A DNA stretch of 64,000 bases from an uncultured Acidobacteriota bacterium (GCA_903832055.1 CAILAC010000016.1:62001-126000); one strand, 5' to 3'. Positions 18,401 to 27,573 are shown, counted from the stretch's first letter. The notes: a model not told the origin generated them from the sequence alone. Numbers and translations are program-made.

Positions 18401-18727
18401 TCGCCCATTCTGCGGAATTGTCATTGACCACGCGCCCGTAATATCTGTCGTCGTCGCAAATCGCTTGCCAGAGAGCGTGTTGGTCGCTGTAATCGTGACC
18501 CCGGGCAGCGGAATTCCGGCAATCTTGCCCTGAGCAACAGTCTTCACCACACCGTGCAAAAGGCCTCCGGCAACCAGCGGCGCCGGTGACACTACAGGCA
18601 CCTGCGCCATCGCATCGCCCAGGATGGCCGCTCCAAACGACAGTGCACAAGCGATTGCGAGAAGGCGCAAGGAAGCGTACTTGAATGAAGCAATTCGCCG
18701 CTCGCTGGTCCCTGTCTCGATGCGCAT
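15413..18727 (-). CDS. Oar-like TonB-dependent outer-membrane protein with carboxypeptidase-regulatory domain
   Basis: 1104 residues from ATG 18727, preceded by GGAGG and beginning a signal peptide (LRLLAIACALSFGAAI..AMAQ). A CnaB/carboxypeptidase-regulatory domain follows (GVTITATNTLSGKRFATTTDITGAWSMTIP). Next comes a glycine-rich stretch (GGFFGGSEMGGGGFGGFGG), then a long beta-barrel with DLFVQDDFRATSILSLNYGLRYEYFSPY, NIDVQKTLPWGIVFNGGYNGSKGTHL and a C-terminal aromatic end (RQFNFQARFRF*). This is the Oar-like architecture abundant in Acidobacteriota. Ligand is unknown. It forms a two-gene unit with the VWA protein. Confidence 0.87.
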   Translation of the reverse strand: MRIETGTSERRIASFKYASLRLLAIACALSFGAAILGDAMAQVPVVSPAPLVAGGLLHGVVKTVAQGKIAGIPLPGVTITATNTLSGKRFATTTDITGAWSMTIPQNGRYVLRTEFTAFAVSTHEALLNASGRDQKVDFELELASRVAQKDARETQQGQQISQVMRQLGTGGAQNLSLISSLAAGTDAAEGGTSVNGAALPSAAGNASFGTESVAVTGQAGTVSPLAGIDVDRIRDAIETARAQAGSGAGGGLGGFFGGSEMGGGGFGGFGGGRGGFRNFRPDQPHGAAFWTGSNSALNALPFALRGQSPQQPGYGTNRFGLTFIGAPWLPGMAKPSGKQTVFLTLSGQRNSNPFTQYAVVPTQAERGDCPAALSAFASPACNLLTFFPLPNLPATGAGAKGAYNYFIASTGQSNQTQAGLRYMRSLGSNAGPLFGAGGGGGRQGRTQVQALRQSVNANVNWSHAALDNLNIFPELGGKQASDNYAAQAGYSLGYRKLSNNLQLGWNRTESQTTNFYTNRRDIASEIGVSGPEAMPLNASRLNYGVPNVVLSGLTGLNEQQPNFRLQQTISATETLSWNHGKHNYRFGGDYRRVHLDFLGSSNATGTFYFTGFATGSALGDLLGGLPQESTIQSSIAKSYLRQNVWDLFVQDDFRATSILSLNYGLRYEYFSPYSEKYGHLAGLAANPGFTQVGEVFPGCSASFCGGLPGTLVHPFRAAIAPRLGVALRLPQSTVVRAGYGINFTNGQYAGFATTLARQPPFANVQTNQATLAAPIALSDGFPLAEANQPPNYALDPHYSLPYVQVWNIDVQKTLPWGIVFNGGYNGSKGTHLDITSAPRPQSQLNEFSSGDVLFNYEQSSAFSNFNAATVRLRKRMQNGISLGANYQYSHSIDNAGSIGGTSTVVAQSWQDLLAEEGNSSFDQRHKVTGDYLFELPFGKDKQFLSAGGVASKALEGLSVSGSFTFATGTPLTPSYAAAVSDVARGTAGSLRPNRLPGVSALAGGGSLQRWFNPGAFAVPVAGGFGNASRNSIAGPGTISNAMSLSKTVGLGDTRNLELRAAANNVFNTVQYSGVDTNLASPTAGAVTSAAAMRQFNFQARFRF

Positions 18728-18821
18728 GCACCCTCCAAGGGTGTGACGTTGCAGCCTCCGATAAGGTTTATCTCGCGCCACATAAACACACATCCCAGGC
18801 AGCCCCATCGTAAAATCAGGC

Positions 18822-19388
18822 ATGTGTCCACAGACCGCTTCGCGCTTAGCCCCACCCCCACATCAATTCGCGATCCTGGAACTGTCACCTGCGTCGCCGC
18901 AAGTTGCCATCGCAGCCGCCCGCGAACTCCTCCTCGAATACGGCAGCTTCGTCCGCGAGCGACCTGAAATCACCACCTTCTGCTACGGAGCCCTCGCCGA
19001 AGAGGCGGCAGCTTTGCCGCACAGCTTTATCGCGCAAGGCGGCGGATGCCTCATCGCCAGCCTGGGCCCAGACCCGCTCGGCTTCATCGCCTGGCGCAGC
19101 CTGGCTCTCGACAAGAACTCACTTGCTGATCTGATCGAGAACGCCTGGGAAATCAAGCGGCTCTGGGTGCGCCCCGCAACGCGAGGAACTGGTCTCGGCC
19201 GCACTTTGATCGACGAAATCATCCGTCGTGCCCGGGCAGCCGGCAAAGCCCGCCTGTTGCTTGATACTGCCCCTCAAGTAATGCCCGCCGCCCATCACCT
19301 TTACCTTGAACTGGGCTTCAGGGAGTGCCCTTCTTATAACGGAAGCAACCCCAGCGGAATCGTCTTCATGAGCCGCGATGTGTCTTGA
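18822..19388 (+). CDS. GNAT family N-acetyltransferase
   Basis: 188 residues. Acetyl-CoA binding motif A is clear: IKRLWVRPATRGTGLGRTLIDEIIRRARAAG, and motif B follows with LYLELGFRE. The N-terminal part FAILELSPASPQVAIAAARELLLEYGSFV is typical of small cytoplasmic GNAT enzymes; the substrate cannot be predicted. The gene is divergent from the Oar-like receptor, with 94 bp between the two chosen starts. The first codons (MCPQTASRLAPPP) look poorly conserved, so the true start may lie slightly downstream. Confidence 0.85.
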   Translation: MCPQTASRLAPPPHQFAILELSPASPQVAIAAARELLLEYGSFVRERPEITTFCYGALAEEAAALPHSFIAQGGGCLIASLGPDPLGFIAWRSLALDKNSLADLIENAWEIKRLWVRPATRGTGLGRTLIDEIIRRARAAGKARLLLDTAPQVMPAAHHLYLELGFRECPSYNGSNPSGIVFMSRDVS

Positions 19389-19536
19389 AATCATGCCAAC
19401 CCGCAGACTTGACTGAGCGTGATCGGCCTTCCAAATGAACTTAGCGCCAGCCTCAGATGCAGGGACCAACATCAACCTGGCTGCCTGAGACGATCAATCC
19501 ATCGACACGCTAAACTCCATTGAGAGGGCCACTTGT

Positions 19537-19550
19537 CAAGAAATTTCTTG
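19537..19550 (+). promoter_or_regulatory. Perfect 14-bp palindrome upstream of the XRE regulator
   Basis: CAAGAAATTTCTTG is self-complementary over its full length and sits 77-90 bp before the regulator start. XRE-type repressors usually bind such sites, often in their own promoters. Autoregulation is inferred. Confidence 0.5.
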
Positions 19551-19626
19551 CTTTCCACAGGTCCGCATGTTAACTATTAGAGCAACATCTCAGGTTTTGT
19601 GACCACGGGAGGAAACCCTCGGGCGC

Positions 19627-19995
19627 ATGAGTGACGGGACTTCAACGATGAAGATCGGGACAACCATTCGCGGCCATCGATTGCAGAAGGGATTGTCGCA
19701 AGGGGACATCGAAAAGAAGACGGGGCTTTTGCGCTGCTATCTATCGCGCGTTGAAAACGGCCACACCGTCCCCTCGCTCGATACCCTGTCAAAGATTGCC
19801 CAGGCACTCGATCTGCCCATCGCCCAGTTCTTTGCAGAGGATTCGCTCAACCGCGAACTGAATACGCAAAAGCTTTCGGACGAAGAGTTGCGCTTCCTCA
19901 CCCAGATCAGGCGCTACTCGACCAACTTGAATGAGAGCGACCGCAAGCTGTTGCTGGCCATGGTCAAGAAATTTGCCGCGACTGCCGTGCGCTAA
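19627..19995 (+). CDS. XRE/HTH_3 family transcriptional regulator
   Basis: 122 residues. The helix-turn-helix domain spans about 10-66: IRGHRLQKGLSQGDIEKKTG, then CYLSRVENGHTVPSLDTLSKIAQALDLPIAQFF. A short helical tail follows, with no obvious sensor domain. The gene stands alone between the GNAT and rhomboid genes. A second ATG at 19648 is a possible start, because GGAGG lies rather far (about 14 bases) from 19627. The palindrome at 19537 is its most likely target. Confidence 0.88.
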   Translation: MSDGTSTMKIGTTIRGHRLQKGLSQGDIEKKTGLLRCYLSRVENGHTVPSLDTLSKIAQALDLPIAQFFAEDSLNRELNTQKLSDEELRFLTQIRRYSTNLNESDRKLLLAMVKKFAATAVR

Positions 19996-20011
19996 CGTAC
20001 AAAAGCTTCCT

Positions 20012-20920
20012 CTAAGACGGACCCCAGAAAACCGTACTTAAAAAGTATCCAAAGAAGACCAGTACGGCTGTCATCAGGCCCACAGCAATCCTGCGCCGAA
20101 AATAGAACAACTTGCGCGGCGACCCCAGCAGCGGAACCATGGGCAGAGCAAACAGAATGCCGCCCAGAAAACCGCCTAGGTGCGCCATGTTGTCGATGTT
20201 CACGCCCAGGTTGAGGCGATTGCCACCAAAGCCAATTGCAAAGTTAATCAAGGCAAAATAAATCACATAGCGCCGCAGGCCGCTCAGTTCCTTGGGAGGA
20301 ATTGGCAGCCTTGGGGATTTAAGCAGGACAATCAGTACCCCGGCCAGCCCGAAGACCGCCCCTGAAGCTCCAGCGCCAACCGCTATATTCGCCCTGTCTG
20401 GATGCGAAGCCATCGCGACTCCGACTGAAAGCAGATTTCCTGCTGCGCCAGACAGAACATAGGCAGAAAGAACCCCCACCGGCCCAATAAGCGGCTCACC
20501 CAACAAGCCAAGATTCCAAAGACACCACATATTCGAAGCCAGGTGAATGATGCCAACATGAACAAACATGGCCGTAACCACGCGTATCCATTGCCCGCCA
20601 TACAGGATTGCGCCAGGATTGGTAGCGCCCCACTGATACAACTGATCCCGGGTAGGATCCCAAAAAGAGACACCGGAAATGACCATCGCGATAAACACCG
20701 CAACGTTGATGGCTACCAAAAGATAAGTCGCAGGCGCGTAGGCCCATGATCGCGGACCTGGCTGATTCGTTGGCAACCTGTCTCGGACAGCACGCAGTTC
20801 TTCCTGCTGCACGGCGCTGGGCGGGTCTGCGGGCGACCAGCCCTCGGGCGGTAAAATCTCGGGCGGCTGAACTTCGTGCTTCTGAATCAAGAAACCGGAA
20901 GGGGGGGGATTACTTCCCAT
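20012..20920 (-). CDS. Rhomboid family intramembrane serine protease
   Basis: 302 residues. A proline-rich cytoplasmic N-terminus of about 60 residues is followed by a six-helix rhomboid core. Catalytic features are present: HLASN (H126 and N130, the oxyanion helix), GAGASGAVFG with S186 as nucleophile, and NMAHLGGFLGG with H247 as base. It would cleave transmembrane segments of other proteins inside the membrane; substrates are unknown. A C8 run close to the start codon (coding NPPPS) could be prone to slippage. It is convergent with the XRE gene and 17 bp from it. Confidence 0.92.
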   Translation of the reverse strand: MGSNPPPSGFLIQKHEVQPPEILPPEGWSPADPPSAVQQEELRAVRDRLPTNQPGPRSWAYAPATYLLVAINVAVFIAMVISGVSFWDPTRDQLYQWGATNPGAILYGGQWIRVVTAMFVHVGIIHLASNMWCLWNLGLLGEPLIGPVGVLSAYVLSGAAGNLLSVGVAMASHPDRANIAVGAGASGAVFGLAGVLIVLLKSPRLPIPPKELSGLRRYVIYFALINFAIGFGGNRLNLGVNIDNMAHLGGFLGGILFALPMVPLLGSPRKLFYFRRRIAVGLMTAVLVFFGYFLSTVFWGPS

Positions 20921-21117
20921 ATCACTACTCTAGTTGCCTTGACTGGCTCTGGCAATGCAAGCAGAGCACTCCATGAGTCTTTCCCGGTCAAAACTCCATA
21001 CAACAACTCTCCTCCCCAATCCAATTCCGATGTAACCTGAAGAGTGCCAGGTCTTTGCCCGGGCGTCTCTGCGCACGGCCTCCGGCATCAATACCGCGAT
21101 ACTTAAAGGAAGCAAAA

Positions 21118-22737
21118 TTGTCTGAATCCTCTGTAAATCCGAATGCAATCCTGACCGCTGACAATCCCGGCAGCAAACTGATCCACCGCGCCCTGCTCAG
21201 CGTTACCGACAAGACCGGCCTCGTCGCCTTTGCCCAGGCACTCTCCGGCCACGGCGTTGAACTCATCTCCACCGGCGGCACCGCAAAAGCCCTCCGCGAA
21301 GCCGGCCTCGCCGTGAAGGACATCAGCGAGCTCACCGGCTTCCCCGAAATGCTTGACGGCCGCGTCAAAACCCTGCACCCCAAAGTCCACGGCGGCCTGC
21401 TCTACATCCGCGGCAAGGCCGACCACGAAGAAGCCGTCGCCGCCCACGGCATCCTGCCCATCGACATGGTCGTCGTCAATCTCTACGCCTTTGAAAAGAC
21501 CGCCGCACAGCCCAACGTCGCCTTCGGCCATCTCATCGAAAACATCGACATCGGCGGCCCCTCCATGGTCCGCTCCGCCGCCAAGAACTTCGAAGACGTG
21601 GCCATCGTCACCCAGGCCAGCGACTATTCGGCGCTCACTGAAGAACTTGCCACAAACCACGGCGGCCTCACCCGCGCCACCCGCTGGAGCCTCGCGAAGA
21701 AAGCCTTCGCTACCACCGCCGCCTACGACACCGCCATCGCCAACGCCCTCGACACAATCCCCGAGGCCCCCGCACCCGAGCTTCCCGCTGAAAAAGATAG
21801 CGCCAGTCTGCCCCAGACCCTGCGCATCAACCTGCGCCAGGCCGCCAGCCTGCGCTACGGCGAAAATCCCCACCAGCGCGCCGCTCTTTACGCTGACGGC
21901 TCCGGGCTCGGCATCGCCAACGCCCGCCAGCTCCAGGGCAAAGAACTCAGCTACAACAACCTCGTCGACCTCGACGCCTGCTGGGCACTCGCTGCCGAGT
22001 TCCCCGAACCCGCCGTCGCTATCATCAAGCACACCAACCCCTGCGGCGCAGCTACCGGCGCAACCGTTCTCGAAGCCTACGAAAAGGCTCTCGCCGCTGA
22101 CCCCGTCTCTGCATTCGGCGGCGTCATCGGCATCAATCGTGAGGTCGACGCCGCAGCCGCTGCCCTCATCGCCAGGCTCTTTGTCGAAGCCATTGCCGCA
22201 CCTGGCTTCACCCCCGAAGCGCTGGCCATCTTCGCCGCCAAAAAGAATCTGCGCCTCGTCGAAGTCAAATCCGCACCCGCGCAGCCGGTCGCCAAGCAGG
22301 TCTCCGGCGGCCTGCTCCTGCAGGATGCAGACACTGGAGCCATCACCGCCGCTGCCCTCAAAATCGTCACCCAGCGCCAGCCCACGCCAGAAGAAATCGC
22401 CAGCCTCCTCTTCGCCTGGCGCATCTGCAAGCACGTCAAATCGAACGCCATTGTCTATTCCCGAGACGGCCAGACAATCGGGGTCGGCGCAGGGCAGATG
22501 AGCCGCGTCGATGCCGCCCGCTTCGGAGCCATGAAGGCCGTCCTGTCCCTCGCTGGCTGCGTGGCTGCTTCAGACGCTTTCTTTCCCTTTCCCGACGGCC
22601 TTGAATCCATCGTCCAAGCCGGTGCCACCGCTGTCATTCAGCCCGGCGGCTCAGTCAAGGATAATGAGGTGATTGCCGCTGCCGACCGGCTCGGAATTGC
22701 AATGGTCTTTACCGGCATCCGCCATTTCCGCCACTAG
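21118..22737 (+). CDS. purH: Bifunctional AICAR transformylase/IMP cyclohydrolase
   Basis: 539 residues. It catalyses the last two steps of IMP synthesis. The N-terminal MGS-like cyclohydrolase domain shows [34 protein letters not shown], and [16 protein letters not shown]; the transformylase part shows [63 protein letters not shown] and [15 protein letters not shown] start at 21118 is chosen because AAAGGA lies seven bases upstream and no ATG fits. The gene ends just before hairpin copy R2, which may act as its terminator. Confidence 0.96.
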   Translation: MSESSVNPNAILTADNPGSKLIHRALLSVTDKTGLVAFAQALSGHGVELISTGGTAKALREAGLAVKDISELTGFPEMLDGRVKTLHPKVHGGLLYIRGKADHEEAVAAHGILPIDMVVVNLYAFEKTAAQPNVAFGHLIENIDIGGPSMVRSAAKNFEDVAIVTQASDYSALTEELATNHGGLTRATRWSLAKKAFATTAAYDTAIANALDTIPEAPAPELPAEKDSASLPQTLRINLRQAASLRYGENPHQRAALYADGSGLGIANARQLQGKELSYNNLVDLDACWALAAEFPEPAVAIIKHTNPCGAATGATVLEAYEKALAADPVSAFGGVIGINREVDAAAAALIARLFVEAIAAPGFTPEALAIFAAKKNLRLVEVKSAPAQPVAKQVSGGLLLQDADTGAITAAALKIVTQRQPTPEEIASLLFAWRICKHVKSNAIVYSRDGQTIGVGAGQMSRVDAARFGAMKAVLSLAGCVAASDAFFPFPDGLESIVQAGATAVIQPGGSVKDNEVIAAADRLGIAMVFTGIRHFRH

Positions 22738-22772
22738 ACCCGTCGCCTGCAGGCAACGATCTGAAGCTGCGC

Positions 22773-22808
22773 CGGGTGCCCCCAGTCTCGCTTCTGAGAC
22801 CGGGGTTT
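22773..22808 (+). repeat. Dispersed hairpin element, copy R2
   Basis: CGGGTGCCCCCAGTCTCGCT, then TCTGAGACCGGGGTTT. It differs from R1 by a single change in the stem (A for G), leaving one mismatch. It lies between purH and the FUSC gene, in the same orientation as R1. Confidence 0.85.
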
Positions 22809-22831
22809 CACTCAGATGTTGTAATCAATGC

Positions 22832-25129
22832 ATGCCCGGCTTGACCCAGTCCCTGACCAGTCTCCGAGAGAAGTCGCTGTCCCTCGCCCGCCGCATGGAT
22901 TGGTTCCGCGGCCTCCGCGCCGCCACAGCCCTCAGCACCCCGCTCCTGCTCGCCGACGTCACCGGCCTGCCCCACCTCGGCTGGACCGCACTTGGCGGCA
23001 TGGAAGCTATCGTCTCCGATGCCGGAGGCCCCTACCGCAGCCGCCTCGCGCGATTATCTTTGCTCTCGCTCGGCGGCGCACTGGCCGTCTTTGTCGGCAC
23101 CCTCGTGGGCGATGACCTGCGCCTTGCCCTGCCCGTTACCCTGCTTTTCTGCTTTGCATGGACCTACCTCTCCGTCCTGGGCCAGCCCTTCTCTTCTGCC
23201 GGGCTGCTCGTTCAGGTCATCTATATCTGCGGCCTCGGCGACCCCGAACCCTCCCTGAGGGAAGCCTCGTTGCGGGTCGCTTTCCTGCTCGCCGGCGGCT
23301 GCTGGGCCACAATACTCTCGCTGCTCCTGTGGCCGCTCGACCCCTACCGTCCAGCCCGCTCGGCTGTAAGCAGTTGCTACGAATCTCTCGCCGCCTTCCT
23401 TGAAACCATTCAGAAGATGCAGCGCGAGTCGCAATTAACCCCGCTGACCGCCGACGACTGGCACCGCGCCGGCATCCTCCACAAGGGCCAGATACGCCGT
23501 CAGCTTGAAAAAGCCTGGGACGCTGTTGCTAACGTCCGCGCCGAAAGCCGCAGCGAAACCACCGAAGGTCGCCACCTCATCGTGCTGCTGGAGTCCGCCG
23601 ACTTCATCCTAGAGCGCTCCGTCGCGCTCGCTGAACACGCTGAGGCCGCAGCCCTGCCGCATGTCGCCGATTCGCCTGAATCCGCTCACTGCCACGACGC
23701 TGGTCTGGACTACGCTAGCCTCAGCCAGCTGCAGGACGCATCGCTTTGGCTCTCGGCGCTCCTCCAGCGCCGCAGCGTTCGTCGTGTCGCCATCACCAAC
23801 GCCGATGTCCTCCGACTCCGCGCTGAACTCGCGAAACTGCCTGCCTCGCTCAGCAACTGTCTCGCCCAGCACAATCCCGATGCCAGCTTCCTTGCTCAGC
23901 AGGTCGCCGAGATTGCCTCAAACCTCGACACCGCCATTGAAACCGCCGCTGCCCTCCGGCTTGGCGCGCCACCCCCGCCCCCGCTCCTCCGCCGAAGCTC
24001 CCGCTTCAACCTTGCCACTGCCATCCCCGGCCCCGGCTCTCCAGGCGGCGCTTCAGGCAACGCTCCGAGCGACTCTACAAGGCCCGCCACAGGCCTCCAA
24101 TCCGCCGCAGAAAAACTCGCCGCCAACTGGCGCTCCAGCTCACTCCTGTTCCGCCATGCCGCCCGCGTCGCACTGGTCTGCGGATTTGACGTCTGCCTCA
24201 TCGAAGAGCGCCACGTTGGCCACGGCTACTGGCTCATGATGACCTCGCTCGTCGTCCTGCAGCCCCACGTCTCAGGAACCCTGCGCCGCGGCCTGCAACG
24301 CATCGGCGGTACCGTCGGCGGAGGTATACTCGCGGCCCTGCTCGCCATCACCCTCCACTCCCAGCTGGTCACCGGCATTGTCCTCTTCCCCCTCGCCCTG
24401 CTCTCGCTCGCCTTCCTGCCCGTCAGCTATTCGGCCTTCGCCTTCTTCCTCACGCCCACCTTCGTTCTCGCTTTCCTCCGCCATTCCGGCGACTGGCAAC
24501 TCGCCTTCCTGCGCATCGGCAACACCATTGCCGGAGCAGCCATCGCGATCGCTGCAATGACCGTCCTCTTCCCCTCCTACGAGCGTGAACGCATTGCCCG
24601 CTACCTCCTCGCCAGCCTTCAGGCCAACCGCCGCTACCTTGAGGCTCTCACCCAAAGCTGGAAGACCTCCGCCTCCGACATGCGAACCGTAGCCCTCGCC
24701 CGCCGCGCCTGCGGCCTCGCCCACAACGACATGGAAGAGTCCCTGGAGCGCGTGCTCGCCGAAACCTGGGCCCGCAAAACCTCCTCTGAAACCTTGCTCG
24801 CCTTCGCCGCCTATCTCCATCGTTTCTCCCAATCCATCACCGGCCTCGCCTCGATTCCCGGCCGCGCCGCATGGAAGCAGTCACCTGAAGTGCAAACCCG
24901 CCTCGCCCACATCCATCAGCGACTTGTGTGGCTCGAAGCAAACCTCGTCCCATCCAGCGAAGCGCCCTCAGATCCCTGGCCTCCACCCCACCCCGGCGAA
25001 GGCTCAGAGGACGGCGCGCCCGAGGATGTTCCCAGCCTCCGCCAGCTCCATCGCCTGGAGCGGCAAACCCACGTCATCCATCGCCATCTCCTGGCCATGC
25101 GCGCGGAACCCTGGCTCAATCGCCCCTGA
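22832..25129 (+). CDS. FUSC family transporter (fusaric acid resistance/YccS-like)
   Basis: 765 residues from ATG 22832; starts further upstream would have to read through repeat R2. Two membrane halves are visible, the classic FUSC plan. The first spans about 25-175 (LRAATALSTPLLLADVTG, LGGALAVFVGTLVGDDLRLALPVTLLFCFAWTYLSVLG). The second spans about 450-600 (RVALVCGFDVCLIEERHVGHGYWLMMTSLVVLQP, GGTVGGGILAALLAITLHSQLVTGIVLFPLALLSLAFLPVSYSAFAFFLTPTFVLAF). Soluble helical segments lie between and after them. The family exports aromatic acids or similar compounds at the inner membrane. No periplasmic adaptor or outer-membrane factor is adjacent, so the substrate is open. Confidence 0.85.
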   Translation: MPGLTQSLTSLREKSLSLARRMDWFRGLRAATALSTPLLLADVTGLPHLGWTALGGMEAIVSDAGGPYRSRLARLSLLSLGGALAVFVGTLVGDDLRLALPVTLLFCFAWTYLSVLGQPFSSAGLLVQVIYICGLGDPEPSLREASLRVAFLLAGGCWATILSLLLWPLDPYRPARSAVSSCYESLAAFLETIQKMQRESQLTPLTADDWHRAGILHKGQIRRQLEKAWDAVANVRAESRSETTEGRHLIVLLESADFILERSVALAEHAEAAALPHVADSPESAHCHDAGLDYASLSQLQDASLWLSALLQRRSVRRVAITNADVLRLRAELAKLPASLSNCLAQHNPDASFLAQQVAEIASNLDTAIETAAALRLGAPPPPPLLRRSSRFNLATAIPGPGSPGGASGNAPSDSTRPATGLQSAAEKLAANWRSSSLLFRHAARVALVCGFDVCLIEERHVGHGYWLMMTSLVVLQPHVSGTLRRGLQRIGGTVGGGILAALLAITLHSQLVTGIVLFPLALLSLAFLPVSYSAFAFFLTPTFVLAFLRHSGDWQLAFLRIGNTIAGAAIAIAAMTVLFPSYERERIARYLLASLQANRRYLEALTQSWKTSASDMRTVALARRACGLAHNDMEESLERVLAETWARKTSSETLLAFAAYLHRFSQSITGLASIPGRAAWKQSPEVQTRLAHIHQRLVWLEANLVPSSEAPSDPWPPPHPGEGSEDGAPEDVPSLRQLHRLERQTHVIHRHLLAMRAEPWLNRP

Positions 25130-25337
25130 CTCGCTTGACTGGCCCCGCCTTTTCTCCTTTTCAAGCCCATAAACCCGCCAAATGTGCCAGTTTAACCATT
25201 TGCGGGATACAATCGTCCAATAGTTGATGGCTCTGTTCCGACTCCACAAGTGCGTACCGTTCAGCCGCAGATCTTCGCCGGCCGCGCCAGGCATATCGGA
25301 CAAACCATCTACCCCCAGTCAATACGGGAAAGAGAGC

Positions 25338-27533
25338 GTGGCAAAGCCCAACATGACTCAAGCCCAACCGTTCCATTTGCGCGGAAATTCCCGTCTGCAA
25401 ACCGCCATCGTAGCCGTAACCGCCATTCTTGTGCTCGGCACATCGGCTCCAGCGGCAATTGCCCAAAGCTCGCCCTCAGCTTCATCCGCGCCCGTGCCAG
25501 CGGTGACCACAGTGCAACCCGCTGCTTCAATGCCTGCTTCCATTCCGGCACCAACAGTAGACCGCTCCACCGCCTACTATCACGCTGCCCTCGCGCACAC
25601 GTACGAAGATATGGCCACCAACTATGGCCGCCAGGAGTTCGTCACCCGCGCCGTTGAAGAGTACAAACTCGCGCTCAACGCTGACCCTGACTCCGCTCAG
25701 CTCGCCACCGGCTTAGCTGAGCTCTATTTCCGCGCCGGCCGCGTTCGAGAGGCCATCCAGACTGCCCAGGAACTCGTCAAGAAAGACGACAGCAACCTCG
25801 ACGCTCACAAGCTTCTCGGGCGCATCTACCTCCGCTCCCTCGGCCAGGAACAGGGACCATCCAACCAGTCCAGCCCCAGCGCCCAGATGCTGGAACTGGC
25901 AATCACCGAATTCACCAAGATTGTCGCTCTCGAGCCCAAGAGTCTTGAAAACCGTCTTCTCCTCGGCCAGCTCTATACGGTCAAACACGATTCCGCAAAA
26001 GCAGAAGCCCAGTTCAAAGCCGGCCAGGATATCGAACCTGCTTCAGAAGACGTCATCCTCAACCTCGCCCGCCTCTATGCAGAGAACGGAGACATCAAGC
26101 GCTCCACTGAACTGTTGGAGTCCGTTCCCGTCACCGACCGCACGACCAAGGAAGAGTTCGCCCTCGGCGCCGCCTTTGAGCAGCTCAAAGACATGAAAAA
26201 GGCAATCGCTGCCTATCAGCGCTCGGTTGACATGGAGCCCGAAAATCTCGACGCAAGCCGCTCCCTCGCCCAGGCCCTGCTCGCCGACAACCAGCTCGAC
26301 GAAGCCCTCAAGCAATTCCAGCAGCTCGTTGCCGCCGACCCTGAAGACATTGCGGCACTCGACCGTGTTTCTGAAATTCAGCGCCGTCAGGGCAAATACG
26401 CCGAGGCCCTGGTAACCATTCGCAAAGCGCGCGCCAAGGATCCAAACTCACTCGAAGCCGGCTACAACGAAGGCCTCCTCCTCGATGTGCTTGGCCGCTA
26501 TGACGAAGCCATCGCCGTCTACGAAAAAATGACCGAGCTCACCGAGCACGCCAACGGAGCTTACACCGCAGAGGAAAAAGCCAACCGCAGCATCTTCCTC
26601 GAGCGCCTCGGCTCTGTTTACCACGAGCAGGACAAGACCACCGAAGCCATCGGCGCATACCAGAAGCTGATCGATCTCGGCGGCGAATTTGCCAAGCGCG
26701 GCTATCAGGGCCAGGTCGACACCTACCGCGACGCCAAAAAATTTGACCTGGCCACCGAAATCTGCCGCCGGGCCGTCGCCGCCAATCCCGACGACCGCGA
26801 TCTCAAGCTCCTCCTCGCCTGGCAACTCGCCGACACCGGCAAGCTCGACGAAGGTCTGGCCCTTGCCAATGGCCTGCTCAACGGCAAGCCCGGCGACCGC
26901 GAAGTCTACCTCCAGATTTCTCAGATCCAGCTTCGCCTGCGCCACTGGAAAGAAGCCGAAGACGCCCTCGCCAAAGCCGAGCCCTTTGCCGTCAAGGAGG
27001 AAGACAAGGCTAACCTGTACTTCCAGAAAGGTGCCCTCGCCGAGCGCGAAAAGAAGTACGAACAGGCCGAGCAGCTCTTCCACAAAGTTCTTGAGATTGA
27101 CCCCAACAACGCCATCACGCTCAATAACCTCGGCTACATGCTCGCTGACAAGACCAGCCGCTACGCAGATGCGCTCAAGTACATCCGCAAGGCTGTCGAT
27201 CTTGAGCCGATGAATGGCGCTTACCTTGACTCACTCGGCTGGGCCTACTTCAAACTGGGCCAGTATGAAACCGCCGAAGACAACCTCCGCAAGGCAGTCG
27301 AACGCACCTCCACCGACCCCACTGTCCACGACCACCTCGGTGATCTTTACGAAAAAACCGGGCGCATCCGCCTCGCCGCCGCCCAGTGGGAAATCTCCAT
27401 CGCCGAGTTTGCCAAGTCTGCCTCAGCCGACGTTGAGACAGCCGAGGTAGCAAAAGTCCAGAAGAAACTGGAAGGCGCCCGCGTCAAACTGGCCAAGCAG
27501 GAAAGCCACCTCGGCGACACCAAACAGCCCTGA
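25338..27533 (+). CDS. Large exported TPR-repeat protein
   Basis: About 731 residues from GTG 25338 (purine-rich GGGAAAGAGAG upstream); ATG 25353 is the alternative. The signal region is LQTAIVAVTAILVLGTSAPAAIAQ. At least a dozen TPR units follow almost to the end, for example AVEEYKLALNADPDSAQLATGLAELYFRAG, EDVILNLARLYAENGDIKRSTELLESVP, KKYEQAEQLFHKVLEIDPNNAITLNNLGYMLAD, ALKYIRKAVDLEPMNGAYLDSLGWAYFKLGQYETAEDNLRKAVE. Such proteins serve as periplasmic or outer-membrane-associated scaffolds. It stands alone; a strong hairpin follows the stop by 40 bp. Confidence 0.87.
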   Translation: MAKPNMTQAQPFHLRGNSRLQTAIVAVTAILVLGTSAPAAIAQSSPSASSAPVPAVTTVQPAASMPASIPAPTVDRSTAYYHAALAHTYEDMATNYGRQEFVTRAVEEYKLALNADPDSAQLATGLAELYFRAGRVREAIQTAQELVKKDDSNLDAHKLLGRIYLRSLGQEQGPSNQSSPSAQMLELAITEFTKIVALEPKSLENRLLLGQLYTVKHDSAKAEAQFKAGQDIEPASEDVILNLARLYAENGDIKRSTELLESVPVTDRTTKEEFALGAAFEQLKDMKKAIAAYQRSVDMEPENLDASRSLAQALLADNQLDEALKQFQQLVAADPEDIAALDRVSEIQRRQGKYAEALVTIRKARAKDPNSLEAGYNEGLLLDVLGRYDEAIAVYEKMTELTEHANGAYTAEEKANRSIFLERLGSVYHEQDKTTEAIGAYQKLIDLGGEFAKRGYQGQVDTYRDAKKFDLATEICRRAVAANPDDRDLKLLLAWQLADTGKLDEGLALANGLLNGKPGDREVYLQISQIQLRLRHWKEAEDALAKAEPFAVKEEDKANLYFQKGALAEREKKYEQAEQLFHKVLEIDPNNAITLNNLGYMLADKTSRYADALKYIRKAVDLEPMNGAYLDSLGWAYFKLGQYETAEDNLRKAVERTSTDPTVHDHLGDLYEKTGRIRLAAAQWEISIAEFAKSASADVETAEVAKVQKKLEGARVKLAKQESHLGDTKQP

Positions 27534-27573
27534 ACCGGGGTCTGGCTAAACACAATTGAAGAGCTCACAATCG

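Noticed and set aside
21103-22434. 443-codon open frame on the strand opposite purH
   Set aside because: It mirrors the codon bias of purH in a GC-rich genome; the product is a glycine/acidic-rich sequence without domains, and the plus-strand gene is unambiguous.
22832-25129. FUSC gene as part of an antibiotic or efflux cluster
   Set aside because: No adaptor, outer-membrane channel or biosynthetic genes are adjacent.
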